The position numbers and the translations under genes are program-made. Positions 33,195 through 43,596 of a stretch of 64,000 nucleotides of DNA are shown piece by piece. The notes under the pieces are model-generated. The model ran no database searches. It was not told the DNA's origin and worked only from the letters and a program-made list of their open reading frames with translations. How positions within the stretch are numbered: position 1 is the first letter of the stretch; each line of letters begins with the position of its first letter. The DNA lies in NCBI RefSeq assembly GCF_024206475.1, contig NZ_JAMBPR010000014.1, positions 62,001 to 126,000 on the forward strand, written 5' to 3'. This DNA is from Paraburkholderia sp. CNPSo 3274. GTDB lineage: Bacteria; Pseudomonadota; Gammaproteobacteria; Burkholderiales; Burkholderiaceae.

Positions 33195-34091
33195 TCAAAA
33201 CGGCTTGTCGCCGATGATCGTTGCACGCATCATGCGCCGCACGGCCGGGAAATAGTCCTGAATGGCGTAGTGCTGGGTCGAGCGGTTGTCCCAGAACGCG
33301 ATGGTGTTGGGCGCCCAGCGCAGCCGAACCTGGTACTCTGGCACGGCGGCCTGGCGAAACAGATACTGGAGCAGTTCGAGTTCGCCGTAGCGGTAGTCGA
33401 AGCCCACGCGAAACGTGCCTTTGCTCAGATAATTCGCAAGATGGGTCGTGAAGCCCTCGTTCACGTACAGGATTTTTTCGCCGCTTTCGGGATGCGTGCG
33501 GACCACGGGGTGCGTAACGGCGGGAAATTTCACGCGATTTGCGGCGCGCTCTTCGGCCGACATGCGCGAGCCGAATGACGGCATGATGTCATGAACGGCT
33601 TCGAGGTCGGCGAGTTGCTCCCTCACGGCTTGAGGCAGATCAGCATAGGCCTTCGCCATGTTCACCCAGATCGTGTCGCCGCCGCTGCGGGGGCATTCCA
33701 CGCAACGCAGCATCGACGCCATCGAAGGAGTTTCGCGCCAGGAGACATCCGAGTGATAGATGTTCTCGCGCGCCTTCGAGGCCTGCGTGCCGCCCAGCAG
33801 GACAAGTTCGGGATGTTCGGCGTGATGCGGGAACACGGGATGCACTTCGAGCTGGCCAAATCGGCGTGCGAGCGCTACGTGCTGCGCGGGCGTGATGTCC
33901 TGGTCGCGCAAGAACAGCACCTTGTGCTGCACGAGCGCGGCGCGCAGCGCGGCGACGGTTGCGTCGTCCAGCGTTTCGCGCAGGTCAATACCGCTCACTT
34001 CCGCGCCGATGGCGGGCGAAACCGTGTCCAGCGTAAAGTGGGCGTGCGCAGGGGGCGGGCTCGCCTCGGGCGTGGCGATCGCGTTCGTCAT
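33195..34091 (-). CDS. TauD/TfdA-family 2-oxoglutarate-dependent dioxygenase (AtsK-like possible)
   Basis: 298 residues. Fe(II) ligands: HxD in YHSDVSW and distal His in STQHYAIQDY, with the 2-oxoglutarate-binding Arg in RRMMRATI. GGDTIWVNMAKAY is the family core. Such enzymes hydroxylate next to sulfonate, sulfate, ether or amine groups, releasing an aldehyde. An alkylsulfatase-like (AtsK) reaction would feed the next gene, an aldehyde dehydrogenase. Start ATG 34091. The 180-bp gap to the enoyl-CoA hydratase upstream contains no gene and may carry an internal promoter. Confidence 0.9.
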   Translation of the reverse strand: MTNAIATPEASPPPAHAHFTLDTVSPAIGAEVSGIDLRETLDDATVAALRAALVQHKVLFLRDQDITPAQHVALARRFGQLEVHPVFPHHAEHPELVLLGGTQASKARENIYHSDVSWRETPSMASMLRCVECPRSGGDTIWVNMAKAYADLPQAVREQLADLEAVHDIMPSFGSRMSAEERAANRVKFPAVTHPVVRTHPESGEKILYVNEGFTTHLANYLSKGTFRVGFDYRYGELELLQYLFRQAAVPEYQVRLRWAPNTIAFWDNRSTQHYAIQDYFPAVRRMMRATIIGDKPF

Positions 34092-34271
34092 GGCTTGTCT
34101 CCGTTATTCGGCGCCAGCGGGGCCGGCTCTTTCCGATAGGTGTTAACTTAGGGCGGACACAAATTACTGTCGTGGTCCTAAAGCAGGAAGCGGCAGAAGG
34201 CGCAAGTGTGTTCCGCGGTGCTTCGAACGGAGCAAGGGTTTGCCCGCAGGCTCCTCCGTTCGATCGGGCGC

Positions 34272-35060
34272 TCAGGCTTCGCGGTCGTTGCGTGGCCAGC
34301 GGAACAACGGCGCTTCCTTGCGTGCGAAGCGCGCCGCGGCCTCGCGCAGATACGGTGAGGTCAACGCGATGGCCTGTGCGGCCGCCTCCGCGTCGAGCAA
34401 TGCACCGAAATCGCGCTCGAAAGTCTGCGCGAGCAAACGCTTGGTCATCGCGAATGCGTCCGGTGATTGCGCGCTCATGGCGAGCGCCAGTTCATGCGCT
34501 CGCGCGCACAGCGCATCGCCTGGCACCACCTCCAGCACGATGCCCAACGCTTGCGCTTCGCGCGCCAGAAGCTCGCGGGCCGAGTAGACGAGTTCACGCG
34601 TACGTTGCGTGCCGACGATGCGCGGCAGCGTATGCAACGCTGCCAGGTCGGGCACGAGGCCCATGCGCGCGAAAGCGAGGCAAAAACGCGCCCGCTCGCT
34701 CGCGACGATGAAGTCGGCCATCAACGCAATACTGAAGCCCGCGCCGTACGCCACCCCATCCACCGCTGCGATCACCGGCTTGTCGAACGTCGCCAGCACC
34801 TCGCACGGCCGCTGGCTCTCGATCATGCGGCGGCGCACGGCGGCCGTATCAGCGGGACCTTGCATCGCGCTCACGTCGCCGCCTGAGCAAAAATCGCTGC
34901 CTGCGCCAGTCAGGATCAACGCGCGCACCGTGGCGTCGCGGCGCAATGCTTCGATGGCATCCGCGAGCGCGGCGAGCGCCGCGGCGCTCAGGGCGTTCTT
35001 GCGATCCGCGTTGTCGAGCGTCAGCGTGGCGACGCCATTTTCAATGGTAGTCCTGATCAT
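34272..35060 (-). CDS. enoyl-CoA hydratase/isomerase family protein
   Basis: 262 residues, crotonase fold. Oxyanion-hole motifs FCSGGDVSAM (about 58-67) and AYGAGFSIAL (about 105-114). At the catalytic Glu region the sequence reads LVPDLAALHTLP, with Asp where hydratases usually have Glu, so isomerase or another crotonase activity is possible. It is the ninth gene of the acyl-CoA run and 63 bp from the preceding acyl-CoA dehydrogenase gene. Confidence 0.88.
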   Translation of the reverse strand: MIRTTIENGVATLTLDNADRKNALSAAALAALADAIEALRRDATVRALILTGAGSDFCSGGDVSAMQGPADTAAVRRRMIESQRPCEVLATFDKPVIAAVDGVAYGAGFSIALMADFIVASERARFCLAFARMGLVPDLAALHTLPRIVGTQRTRELVYSARELLAREAQALGIVLEVVPGDALCARAHELALAMSAQSPDAFAMTKRLLAQTFERDFGALLDAEAAAQAIALTSPYLREAAARFARKEAPLFRWPRNDREA

Positions 35061-35123
35061 TTTCGGGAGAGTCGAACAGTCGAAGAAGAACCGCCCCGCA
35101 TGACGCGGGGCGGAGCGCGAGGC

Positions 35124-36254
35124 TCAGTCTTCCATCGCCTCGATATAGCTTGCGAGATGATGGTCGATATCGCCGAGGAGCGGGTCGAACATCGTCAGGC
35201 GCTTGAAATAGTCGCCCACTTCCAGCTCGTCGGTCATGCCCATGCCGCCGTGCAGTTGCACCGCCTGCTGGCCAACGAAGCGCCCCGCCTCGGCTACCGT
35301 CACTTTCGCGGCAGCGAGCATGCGGCGGCGCTTGCGCGCATCGGGTTCGTCCAGCGCTTGCGCGGCGACGTAGGCCGTGGAGAGCGCCAGTTCTTTGTGC
35401 ACGAGCATGTCCGCCATGCGATGCTGCAGCGCCTGGAAAGCGGCGAGCGGCTGGCCGAACTGGCGGCGCGTGCGCAAATACTCGCCGGTGATCTCGATCA
35501 GGCGCTCCATCGCGCCAGCCGCTTCCGCGCACAGCGCCGCGATCCCGCAGTCCACGCCGTGACCGAGCGCGGCCACGCCGTCGCCGGGCGTGCCGATCAG
35601 GGCTTCCGCGTCCAATGCGACGGCCTCGAACGATACGTCGGCGGCGCGCTGGCCGTCCATGGTCGGATAGCCGACCACGCTCACGCCCCGGCTCTCGCGC
35701 GGGACGAGGAAGAGCGCGATTTCGCCCGCGGCGTCACCCACGCGTGCGCTGACGATGAACGCATCCGCAGCTTCGCCATGCCAGACCAGCGCTTTCGCGC
35801 CATTGAGCACGTAGCCGCGCCCAACCGGCGTCGCGCGTGTGGCGTTCGTATCGAGCCGGTAGCGCGACGCGGTTTCCGCGTACGCTGGCACGACGACCTG
35901 CCGCCCCGTGGCGATCGCGCCAAGCCAGTGATCCTGCTGCGCGGCACTGGCGTATGCCGCGAGGATCGCGGTTGCCATGACGCTGCACGGAACGACCGGT
36001 TCGAGCACCAGCGCACGGCCCAGCTCGCGCTGCACCACGAGCCGGCTCGCCGGGCCTTCGCCGAACCCGCCGTATTCGGCGGGTGCCGTGAGACCGAGCA
36101 CGCCCATTTCCGCAAGCCGTGTCCAGATCGTGCGATCGAAGCTCGCGCCCTCGCGCGTGCGCCGGCGCCGTTGCGCGAACGTGTATTCGCTTTCGACGAA
36201 GCGACGCAGGCTGTCCGCGAGCATTTGCTGTTCTTCGCTATACGTGAAGTCCAT
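35124..36254 (-). CDS. acyl-CoA dehydrogenase, PimD-like small subunit
   Basis: 376 residues, ACAD fold. The FAD-contact region is degenerate: VVPAYAETASRY where canonical ACADs have AxTEPGAGSD. The C-terminal LHGGMGMTDELEVGDYFKR is typical of PimD or steroid-type FadE small subunits. It starts 9 bp after the large-subunit gene, which is standard for heterotetrameric (alpha2beta2) acyl-CoA dehydrogenases that act on bulky or dicarboxylic acyl-CoAs such as pimeloyl-CoA or steroid side chains. It probably works only with the partner encoded at 36264-37460. Confidence 0.87.
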   Translation of the reverse strand: MDFTYSEEQQMLADSLRRFVESEYTFAQRRRRTREGASFDRTIWTRLAEMGVLGLTAPAEYGGFGEGPASRLVVQRELGRALVLEPVVPCSVMATAILAAYASAAQQDHWLGAIATGRQVVVPAYAETASRYRLDTNATRATPVGRGYVLNGAKALVWHGEAADAFIVSARVGDAAGEIALFLVPRESRGVSVVGYPTMDGQRAADVSFEAVALDAEALIGTPGDGVAALGHGVDCGIAALCAEAAGAMERLIEITGEYLRTRRQFGQPLAAFQALQHRMADMLVHKELALSTAYVAAQALDEPDARKRRRMLAAAKVTVAEAGRFVGQQAVQLHGGMGMTDELEVGDYFKRLTMFDPLLGDIDHHLASYIEAMED

Positions 36255-36263
36255 ATGCGTGTC

Positions 36264-37460
36264 CTAAAAGCCGATGATCATCTTCGCGATGATGTTCTTC
36301 TGCACCTCGGTCGCGCCGCCGTAAATCGAGGTCTTGCGCATGTCGAAATAGGTAGACGCGGCAGGCGCCGCCCATTGCGGCCCGCTCACGGGGGCATGGG
36401 CGCCGGGTATGAGCCATCGCGGCGCGTAGGGCCAGCCGTGCGGTCCAGCCACTTCCTGCTGAAGCATGGCGATGTCCTGCTGCAGTTCCGAACCACGAAT
36501 TTTCACGATCGATGCCTCGGGGCCGGGGCCGCGCCCGCCATCTGCCGTCGCCACGCGCAGCAGCAGCATTTCCAGCGCCATGAGGTTCATTTCGAGGCGA
36601 GCGATCTTGTCGCGCATGCGCGCGTCGTCGAGCATGCGGCCGCCTTTGCCGTCCGCGGCCTGCGCCGCGTAGTGCTTTAACTGCCGCAACTCGCGATAGC
36701 AATGGCCAATGCCTGCAATGGCCGTGCGCTCGTGCCCGAGCAGATACTTCGCGTAAGTCCAGCCGCGGTTCTCCTCGCCCACGAGATTCTCAACGGGCAC
36801 TTCCACGTCCTCGAACCATGTCTCGTTCACGTCGTGGCCGCCGTCGAGCGTGACGATCGGCCGGACGGTGACGCCCGGAGACTTCATGTCGATCAGCAGC
36901 ATCGAAATGCCTTCCTGCGGCTTCGATTCGGAGTCTGTTCTAACGAGGCAGAAAATCCAGTCCGCGAAATGAGCCATCGTGGTCCACGTTTTCTGCCCGC
37001 GTACGATGTACTTGTCGCCCTTGCGCACCGCGCGCGTTTTCAGCGAGGCGAGATCGGAGCCCGAACCGGGCTCGGAATAGCCCTGGCACCAGAAATCGTC
37101 GACGTTCGGAATGCGCGGCAAAAAGCGCGCCTGCATCTGCGGGCTCGCGTACTTCATGAGCACCGGTCCGATCATCGTGAGGCCGAACGGCAACAGGCGG
37201 GGCGCGCCCGCGCCGAGCGTCTCGATCTCGAAGATCAGGCGCTGCAGCGCGTTCCAGCCCGTGCCGCCGAATGCCTTGGGCCAGGTGGGCGCGCCCCAGC
37301 CATGCGCCTTGAGTATGCGGTGCCAGCGCACGTAATCGTCCTTCTCCACCCGCTGGTGCGCGAGCACTTTCTCGCGGATATCGGCGGGGAGATTCTCCCG
37401 CACGAACGCGCGCACTTCTTCGCGGAACGCCTGTTCCGCTTCGGTATAACGCAAATCCAT
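36264..37460 (-). CDS. acyl-CoA dehydrogenase, PimC-like large subunit
   Basis: 398 residues. Canonical FAD/substrate motif WCQGYSEPGSGSDLASLKTRA and KTWTTMAHFADW. The C-terminus reads TSIYGGATEVQKNIIAK, the form seen in PimC and proteobacterial steroid FadE large subunits rather than the ExP Glu-containing loop of homotetrameric ACADs. A central insertion (VAGPHGWPYAPRWLIPG) is also characteristic. It pairs with the small subunit just downstream and follows another ACAD by 17 bp. Confidence 0.9.
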   Translation of the reverse strand: MDLRYTEAEQAFREEVRAFVRENLPADIREKVLAHQRVEKDDYVRWHRILKAHGWGAPTWPKAFGGTGWNALQRLIFEIETLGAGAPRLLPFGLTMIGPVLMKYASPQMQARFLPRIPNVDDFWCQGYSEPGSGSDLASLKTRAVRKGDKYIVRGQKTWTTMAHFADWIFCLVRTDSESKPQEGISMLLIDMKSPGVTVRPIVTLDGGHDVNETWFEDVEVPVENLVGEENRGWTYAKYLLGHERTAIAGIGHCYRELRQLKHYAAQAADGKGGRMLDDARMRDKIARLEMNLMALEMLLLRVATADGGRGPGPEASIVKIRGSELQQDIAMLQQEVAGPHGWPYAPRWLIPGAHAPVSGPQWAAPAASTYFDMRKTSIYGGATEVQKNIIAKMIIGF

Positions 37461-37477
37461 CTGGTGCTCCTAAGACG

Positions 37478-38626
37478 TTACAGCGTGCGGGCGATCAGTT
37501 CCTTCATGATCTCGTTGGAGCCGCCGAATATCTTGCTCACGCGCGCATTCACGTAGAGCCGCGCGATCGGATACTCCATCATGTAGCCGTAGCCGCCGTG
37601 CAGTTGCAGGCATTCGTCGATGATTTCGCAGCTACGTTGCGTACACCACCATTTCGCCATCGCGGCCGTTTCCGCGTCGAGCTCGCCGCGCAGCACTTTC
37701 GCCATGCAATCGTCGATGAAGGTGCGTGCGATGGTCGCGTGAGTCTTGCATTCGGCGAGCTTGAAACGCGTGTTCTGCATGTCCAGCAGGCTCATGCCGA
37801 ACACCTTGCGCTCGCGCACATAGGCAGTGGTGACGTCCAGCGCCTTTTCCATCGCGCTCAGCGCGCCGAGCGCGATGATCATGCGTTCCTGCGGCAACTG
37901 CTGCATCAACTGATAGAAACCCTTACCCTCTTCCGTGCCAAGCAGGTTTGCGCACGGCACGCGCACGTCGTCGAAGAACAGCTCGGCGGTGTCCTGGCCC
38001 TTCTGCCCCATCTTTTCGAGTACGCGTCCGCGCCGGAAGCCGGGCAGATCGTCCGTTTCCACGACGACGATCGACACGCCTTTCGTGCCCTTCGTCGGGT
38101 CCGTCTTGACGACGACGCAGATCAGGTCGGCGAGCAATCCGTTCGAAATAAAGGTCTTCGAGCCGTTGATGACATAGTGATCGCCGTCACGCATCGCACG
38201 CGTCTTGATGCTCTTGAGGTCCGATCCCGCGCCCGACTCGGACATCGCGATAGCCGCCACGCGTTCGCCGCTTGCCATTTTCGGCAGCCACTTGTGCTTT
38301 TGCTCCTCGGTGCCGTAGCGCAGGATGTAGTGCGCGACGATGCCGCTATGCACGTTCGTGCCGAGGCTCGACACCATCGCGCGAGACTGCTCGAGCGCGA
38401 TGATGGCCTCATGCGCGAAGGTGCCTCCACCGCCGCCGTATTCCTCGGGAATGCTCGCGCAGAGCATGCCGAACTCGCCGGCCTTGCGCCACACCTCGCG
38501 GTCCACGTGCTGCTGCTTCCACCAGCGCTCCTCGTGTGGCGCGAGTTCGCGTTCGATGAACTTGCGGATCGAGTCCTGGAACAGCACGAGATCGTCCGTG
38601 ATCCACGGACTGCGGTAATCAGCCAT
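37478..38626 (-). CDS. acyl-CoA dehydrogenase, homotetrameric type
   Basis: 382 residues. All canonical motifs are present: IAMSESGAGSDLKSIKT, KTFISNGLLADL, catalytic Glu in LHGGYGYMMEYPIARLY, and KIFGGSNEIMKELIA. It introduces the alpha-beta double bond of an acyl-CoA and passes electrons to ETF. It lies between the SDR gene (28 bp) and the PimC-like gene (17 bp). Together with the neighbouring heteromeric enzyme, the operon has two distinct dehydrogenation systems, suggesting two rounds or two chain types. Confidence 0.92.
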   Translation of the reverse strand: MADYRSPWITDDLVLFQDSIRKFIERELAPHEERWWKQQHVDREVWRKAGEFGMLCASIPEEYGGGGGTFAHEAIIALEQSRAMVSSLGTNVHSGIVAHYILRYGTEEQKHKWLPKMASGERVAAIAMSESGAGSDLKSIKTRAMRDGDHYVINGSKTFISNGLLADLICVVVKTDPTKGTKGVSIVVVETDDLPGFRRGRVLEKMGQKGQDTAELFFDDVRVPCANLLGTEEGKGFYQLMQQLPQERMIIALGALSAMEKALDVTTAYVRERKVFGMSLLDMQNTRFKLAECKTHATIARTFIDDCMAKVLRGELDAETAAMAKWWCTQRSCEIIDECLQLHGGYGYMMEYPIARLYVNARVSKIFGGSNEIMKELIARTL

Positions 38627-38654
38627 GTTCGACTCCTTCTATGCGAGGCACGTA

Positions 38655-39485
38655 TTACGGACGGCCGCCGCCGACCACCAGCACCTGCCCCGTCACGTAG
38701 TTCGATTCGGGAATGCACATGAGATACACCGCGCCCGCGGCTTCTTCCGGCGTGCCGCCGCGGCCGATGGGAATCATCGCCTCGATGTTCTTCATAAGCT
38801 GCGCGTTGACGCCCACCTTGATTTCCTGGCCCGCGATGTCGATGGTCGCACTATTGCCCTCGCCTGCCACCGCCTCGGTGAGACGCGTCTTGATGAGGCC
38901 GAACGCCACGCTGTTCACGTTGACCTTGTAGCGGCCCCACTCTTTCGCGAGCGCCTTTGTGAGGCCGTTGATCGCGGCTTTCGCGGCCGAATAGTTCGCC
39001 TGGCCCGCGTTGCCCATCACGCCCGAAACGGAGGAGATGTTCACGACCTTGCGGAACACTTCCTGGCCCGCATCGGCTTCGGCCTTCGCGCTTTCGCGGA
39101 AGTAGTCGGCGGCGGCTCGCAGGATGCGGAACGGCGCGCTCACGTGCACGTCCATGATGGCGTTCCATTGCTCGTCGCTCATCTTCTGGATCACGTTGTC
39201 CCACGTATAGCCCGCGTTGTTGACGATGATGTCGAGGCGTCCGAATTCCTTGAGGGCGGTGCCGACGAAGCGCGTGCCGAAGTCCGCCTCGGTCACGCTG
39301 CCCGCGCACGCCACGGCCTTGCCGCCCGCCTGGACGATCTCGGCCACCACGCTCTGCGCGGGTTCGGCGTCCAGGTCGTTTACCACGACTGCCGCACCTT
39401 CGCCCGCGAGCTTCAGTGCAATTTCACGGCCGATGCCGCGGCCCGAACCCGATACGATCGCGACCTTGCCAACCAGCTTGCTCAT
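38655..39485 (-). CDS. short-chain dehydrogenase, probable 3-hydroxyacyl-CoA dehydrogenase
   Basis: 276 residues, classical SDR. Cofactor motif SGSGRGIG (about 12-19), NNAGYTWDN, catalytic Ser in NISSVSG and YxxxK in YSAAKAA. An insertion of about 20 residues before the C-terminal VTGQVLVVGGGRP (IDIAGQEIKVGV) is typical of the FabG4/17-beta-HSD4-like group acting on acyl-CoA. Placed after the split MaoC hydratase genes it would oxidise the 3-hydroxyacyl-CoA to the 3-keto form for the thiolase. Confidence 0.9.
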   Translation of the reverse strand: MSKLVGKVAIVSGSGRGIGREIALKLAGEGAAVVVNDLDAEPAQSVVAEIVQAGGKAVACAGSVTEADFGTRFVGTALKEFGRLDIIVNNAGYTWDNVIQKMSDEQWNAIMDVHVSAPFRILRAAADYFRESAKAEADAGQEVFRKVVNISSVSGVMGNAGQANYSAAKAAINGLTKALAKEWGRYKVNVNSVAFGLIKTRLTEAVAGEGNSATIDIAGQEIKVGVNAQLMKNIEAMIPIGRGGTPEEAAGAVYLMCIPESNYVTGQVLVVGGGRP

Positions 39486-39517
39486 CTTCTGTCTACTCCG
39501 TGTGTGTGATGGATCGT

Positions 39518-39934
39518 TCAGGCGTCGAGCGCGACGAGCGCCTCGCCTGACAGCTTGATTTCGCCGAGGGCGTCGCGCGTGGTGAGCGCGACTCTCACGG
39601 TGCGTGCAGTCTCGTCGCGCTCGGTGACGACGCCGCTGCAGGTGATGGCGTCGCCCACCTGCGTAATCGCCGCGAAGCGCACCGAGAACTCGCGGACGGC
39701 CTGCTGCGGCACCCAGTTCGTGAGCAGCCGCCCGAGATACGCCATGGAAAGCATGCCGTGCGCGAACACGTCGGGCATGCCGGCGCGGCGCGCGAAGTCC
39801 AGATCGACGTGAATCGGGTTGTGGTCGCCGGAGGCGCCCGCGTAAAGTGCGAGCGTGAGGCGCGTGAGCGGCGCGGCAACGAACGGCGGCAACGCGCTGC
39901 CTACGGCCAGGTCGTTCAAACGAATCGATTGCAT
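39518..39934 (-). CDS. MaoC-like enoyl-CoA hydratase, catalytic subunit
   Basis: 138 residues, one hot-dog domain. The hydratase-2 motif YAGASGDHNPIHVDLDFA with HGMLSMAYLG is intact (Asp and His catalytic). It follows a second MaoC-type gene with 25 bp between, so the pair probably forms a heterodimer like ChsH1-ChsH2 in steroid side-chain degradation, with this one carrying the active site. Confidence 0.9.
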   Translation of the reverse strand: MQSIRLNDLAVGSALPPFVAAPLTRLTLALYAGASGDHNPIHVDLDFARRAGMPDVFAHGMLSMAYLGRLLTNWVPQQAVREFSVRFAAITQVGDAITCSGVVTERDETARTVRVALTTRDALGEIKLSGEALVALDA

Positions 39935-39959
39935 GTTGGCTCCTGCTCCTGCTTTTCTA

Positions 39960-40406
39960 TCAACCGTTGCGCACGACGATCACGCTGCGCAGGTCTGCAA
40001 CGGGCGCGTCGTCTTGTGCGTTCGTCACGCGTGTTTCGCGCACGACGAACTCCAGCGCGCCGCCCTTCTTGTCGTAGATGTCCGCGATACGTGTTTCGAA
40101 TGCGAGGCGTTCGCCCGCGAATGCCATGCGGTGATAGCGGAAACGCTGCTCGCCGTGCAGCACGCGGCCGATGTCGATATTCAGGCGCTCGACGGTCGCG
40201 CGCGGATTGGGCGATTCCATTTCGAGGCAGAACAGGAACGTGGGCGGCACGGGCAGCGCGGGATAGCCGGCTGCTCTGGCGGCCTCGTCGTCGACGTAAC
40301 GGCTGTCCGTCTGGCCGGTCGCCCGCGCGAAGAAGCGCAGGCGGCCCGCCTCGACGAGTGCCGTGTGGCGCGAGATCAGTGCGCCGATATGGCTTTTGTC
40401 GATCAT
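39960..40406 (-). CDS. MaoC-like N-terminal (non-catalytic) hydratase subunit
   Basis: 148 residues, MaoC_dehydrat_N type. Recognised by GQTDSRYVDDEAARAAGYPALPVPPTFLF-like order (ATGQTDSRYVDDEAA, PALPVPPTFLFCLEM) and the RVLHGEQRFRYHRMAFAGE segment. The hydratase Asp/His motif is lacking, as expected for the substrate-binding partner. Start ATG 40406, 14 bp after the thiolase stop. Confidence 0.87.
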   Translation of the reverse strand: MIDKSHIGALISRHTALVEAGRLRFFARATGQTDSRYVDDEAARAAGYPALPVPPTFLFCLEMESPNPRATVERLNIDIGRVLHGEQRFRYHRMAFAGERLAFETRIADIYDKKGGALEFVVRETRVTNAQDDAPVADLRSVIVVRNG

Positions 40407-40420
40407 CGTCGGGCCTCGCG

Positions 40421-41605
40421 TTACTGGCGCTCGTAGAGCGTGACCACGCACGCGCCGCCGAGTCCGAGGTTGTGCTGGAGGCCGAAGCGCGCGCCGGCGA
40501 CCTGGCGGTCCTGCGCCTGCCCACGCAGTTGCCACACGAGTTCGGTGCATTGCGCGAGACCTGTTGCGCCAAGCGGATGGCCTTTCGAAAGCAGGCCGCC
40601 CGAGGGGTTCGTGACGACACGGCCGCCATAGGTGTTGTCGCCGTCGAGAATGAACTTCTCCGCCGTGCCCTCGGGCGTGAGGCCGAGCCCCTCGTAGGTG
40701 ATCAATTCGTTCGCCGTAAAGCAGTCGTGCAGTTCGACGACCTGAATATCTTCGGGGCCGACGCCCGCCTTTTCATACACCTGTTGCGCGGCGGCACGCG
40801 TCATGTCGTAGCCCACCACCTTGCGCATGTCGCCTTCGTCGAACGTGCTGTTGCGGTCGGTCGTCATCGCCTGGGCCTTGATGACCACGCGCGTGTCGAG
40901 TCCGTGCTTCTTCGCGAACGCTTCCGAGCACACGATCGCCGCGGCAGCGCCGCACGTGGGCGGACAGCACTGCAAGCGCGTGAGCGGATCGAAGACGGCG
41001 GGCGAAGCCATCACCTCTTCGAGCGTCACGGTGTTGCGAAACACGGCGAAAGGGTTGCGCGCGGCGTGCTGGCGCGCTTTCACGGAAATGCGCCCGAACG
41101 TCTCCGGCTTGATGTCGTATTCCTTCATGTAGGCGCGGCCGCCGCCGCCGAAGAATTGCGCCGCACGCGGCGCGGTTTCGTCGAAGCCTTGCACGTCGAG
41201 CATGGTCTTGACGAAACGCTCCATCGGCGTGGGACGGTCGGTGTACGCGCCCTTGAGCGCGCCGGGCACCATCTGCTCGAAGCCGAGCGCGATGGCGCAT
41301 TCCACAGCTCCGCTTTCCACGGCCTGGCGCGCGAGGAAGAGCGCGGTGGAGCCCGTCGCGCAGTTGTTGTTGACGTTCACGACAGGAATGCCCGTGAGGC
41401 CCACGCCATAGATGGCGGCCTGGCCGGAGGTCGAATCGCCGAACACGTAGCCCACGTAGGCCTGCTCGACGAGCGCGTAGTCGATGCGCGCATCGGCGAG
41501 TGCTGCCTTCGCGGCATTGGCGCCCATCGTGGCGTAGTCGTCGCTCGCGCCGGGCTTGGTGAACGGAATCATGCCAACGCCGGCTACTACAACCTTGTTG
41601 CTCAT
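40421..41605 (-). CDS. SCP2/lipid-transfer-type thiolase
   Basis: 394 residues, the SCP-x/Ltp thiolase branch rather than FadA. Nucleophile Cys in NVNNNCATGSTALF, HDCFTANEL, GHPLGATG and a C-terminal GGACVV. It cleaves 3-ketoacyl-CoA, typically branched or ring-linked substrates. Ltp2-type aldolases need a DUF35 partner, and none is encoded here, so true thiolase chemistry is more likely. Second gene of the run, 59 bp after the acyl-CoA synthetase. Confidence 0.9.
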   Translation of the reverse strand: MSNKVVVAGVGMIPFTKPGASDDYATMGANAAKAALADARIDYALVEQAYVGYVFGDSTSGQAAIYGVGLTGIPVVNVNNNCATGSTALFLARQAVESGAVECAIALGFEQMVPGALKGAYTDRPTPMERFVKTMLDVQGFDETAPRAAQFFGGGGRAYMKEYDIKPETFGRISVKARQHAARNPFAVFRNTVTLEEVMASPAVFDPLTRLQCCPPTCGAAAAIVCSEAFAKKHGLDTRVVIKAQAMTTDRNSTFDEGDMRKVVGYDMTRAAAQQVYEKAGVGPEDIQVVELHDCFTANELITYEGLGLTPEGTAEKFILDGDNTYGGRVVTNPSGGLLSKGHPLGATGLAQCTELVWQLRGQAQDRQVAGARFGLQHNLGLGGACVVTLYERQ

Positions 41606-41664
41606 TTTGGATACCTGATTAAGTGAGATTGCTATTTAACGATGACGATGCCCACCCGTGCGGA

Positions 41665-43221
<1,557 letters not shown>

Positions 43222-43257
43222 GGTGTCTCCGAGCTTCTTTGTGTCGTTCTGGCTGCA

Positions 43258-43301
43258 CCAGTTGATCGCCAGTTGATCGCCAGTTGATCGCCGGTTGGTC
43301 G
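43258..43301. repeat. four tandem 11-bp repeats in the regulator/catabolic-operon intergenic space
   Basis: CCAGTTGATCG is repeated three times perfectly (43258-43290) and a fourth time with two changes (CCGGTTGGTCG, 43291-43301). The period is 11 bp, about one helical turn. The array lies 37 bp upstream of the acyl-CoA synthetase start and about 300 bp upstream of the divergent LAL regulator, the place expected for activator boxes. The remaining intergenic sequence to 43596 shows no gene. Polymerase slippage is the alternative origin. Confidence 0.75.
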
Positions 43302-43596
43302 ATCGTGGCGCGGCTGCCGTGAAGTCGATGTCACTTTAGGCGCACGCCCGCCCGCTGTCCTGAGCCGAAGGGAGGATTTTGGGGTGTGCACACGAATCGT
43401 TCGAAAGGAGTACGACGTCGGGCCGCCGCTGTGGAAGAATAGCCTTACGGTTGCGCAAGCAGCGTAAAAACAGGGCGCGACCCTTCGCGCCAGCAATAAC
43501 GAACCGAGTGAGACAGGTCCGCCGCCGCGCCAACCCGCGCGGCCGGTGGTCCCGCAAGGCGCGCCGCCGCGCGCGCCGCAGAAGGAAACAGCGCCT

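Noticed and set aside
43258..43301. Possible CRISPR-like repeat
   Set aside because: Repeats are 11 bp, contiguous and without spacers, and no cas genes are present.
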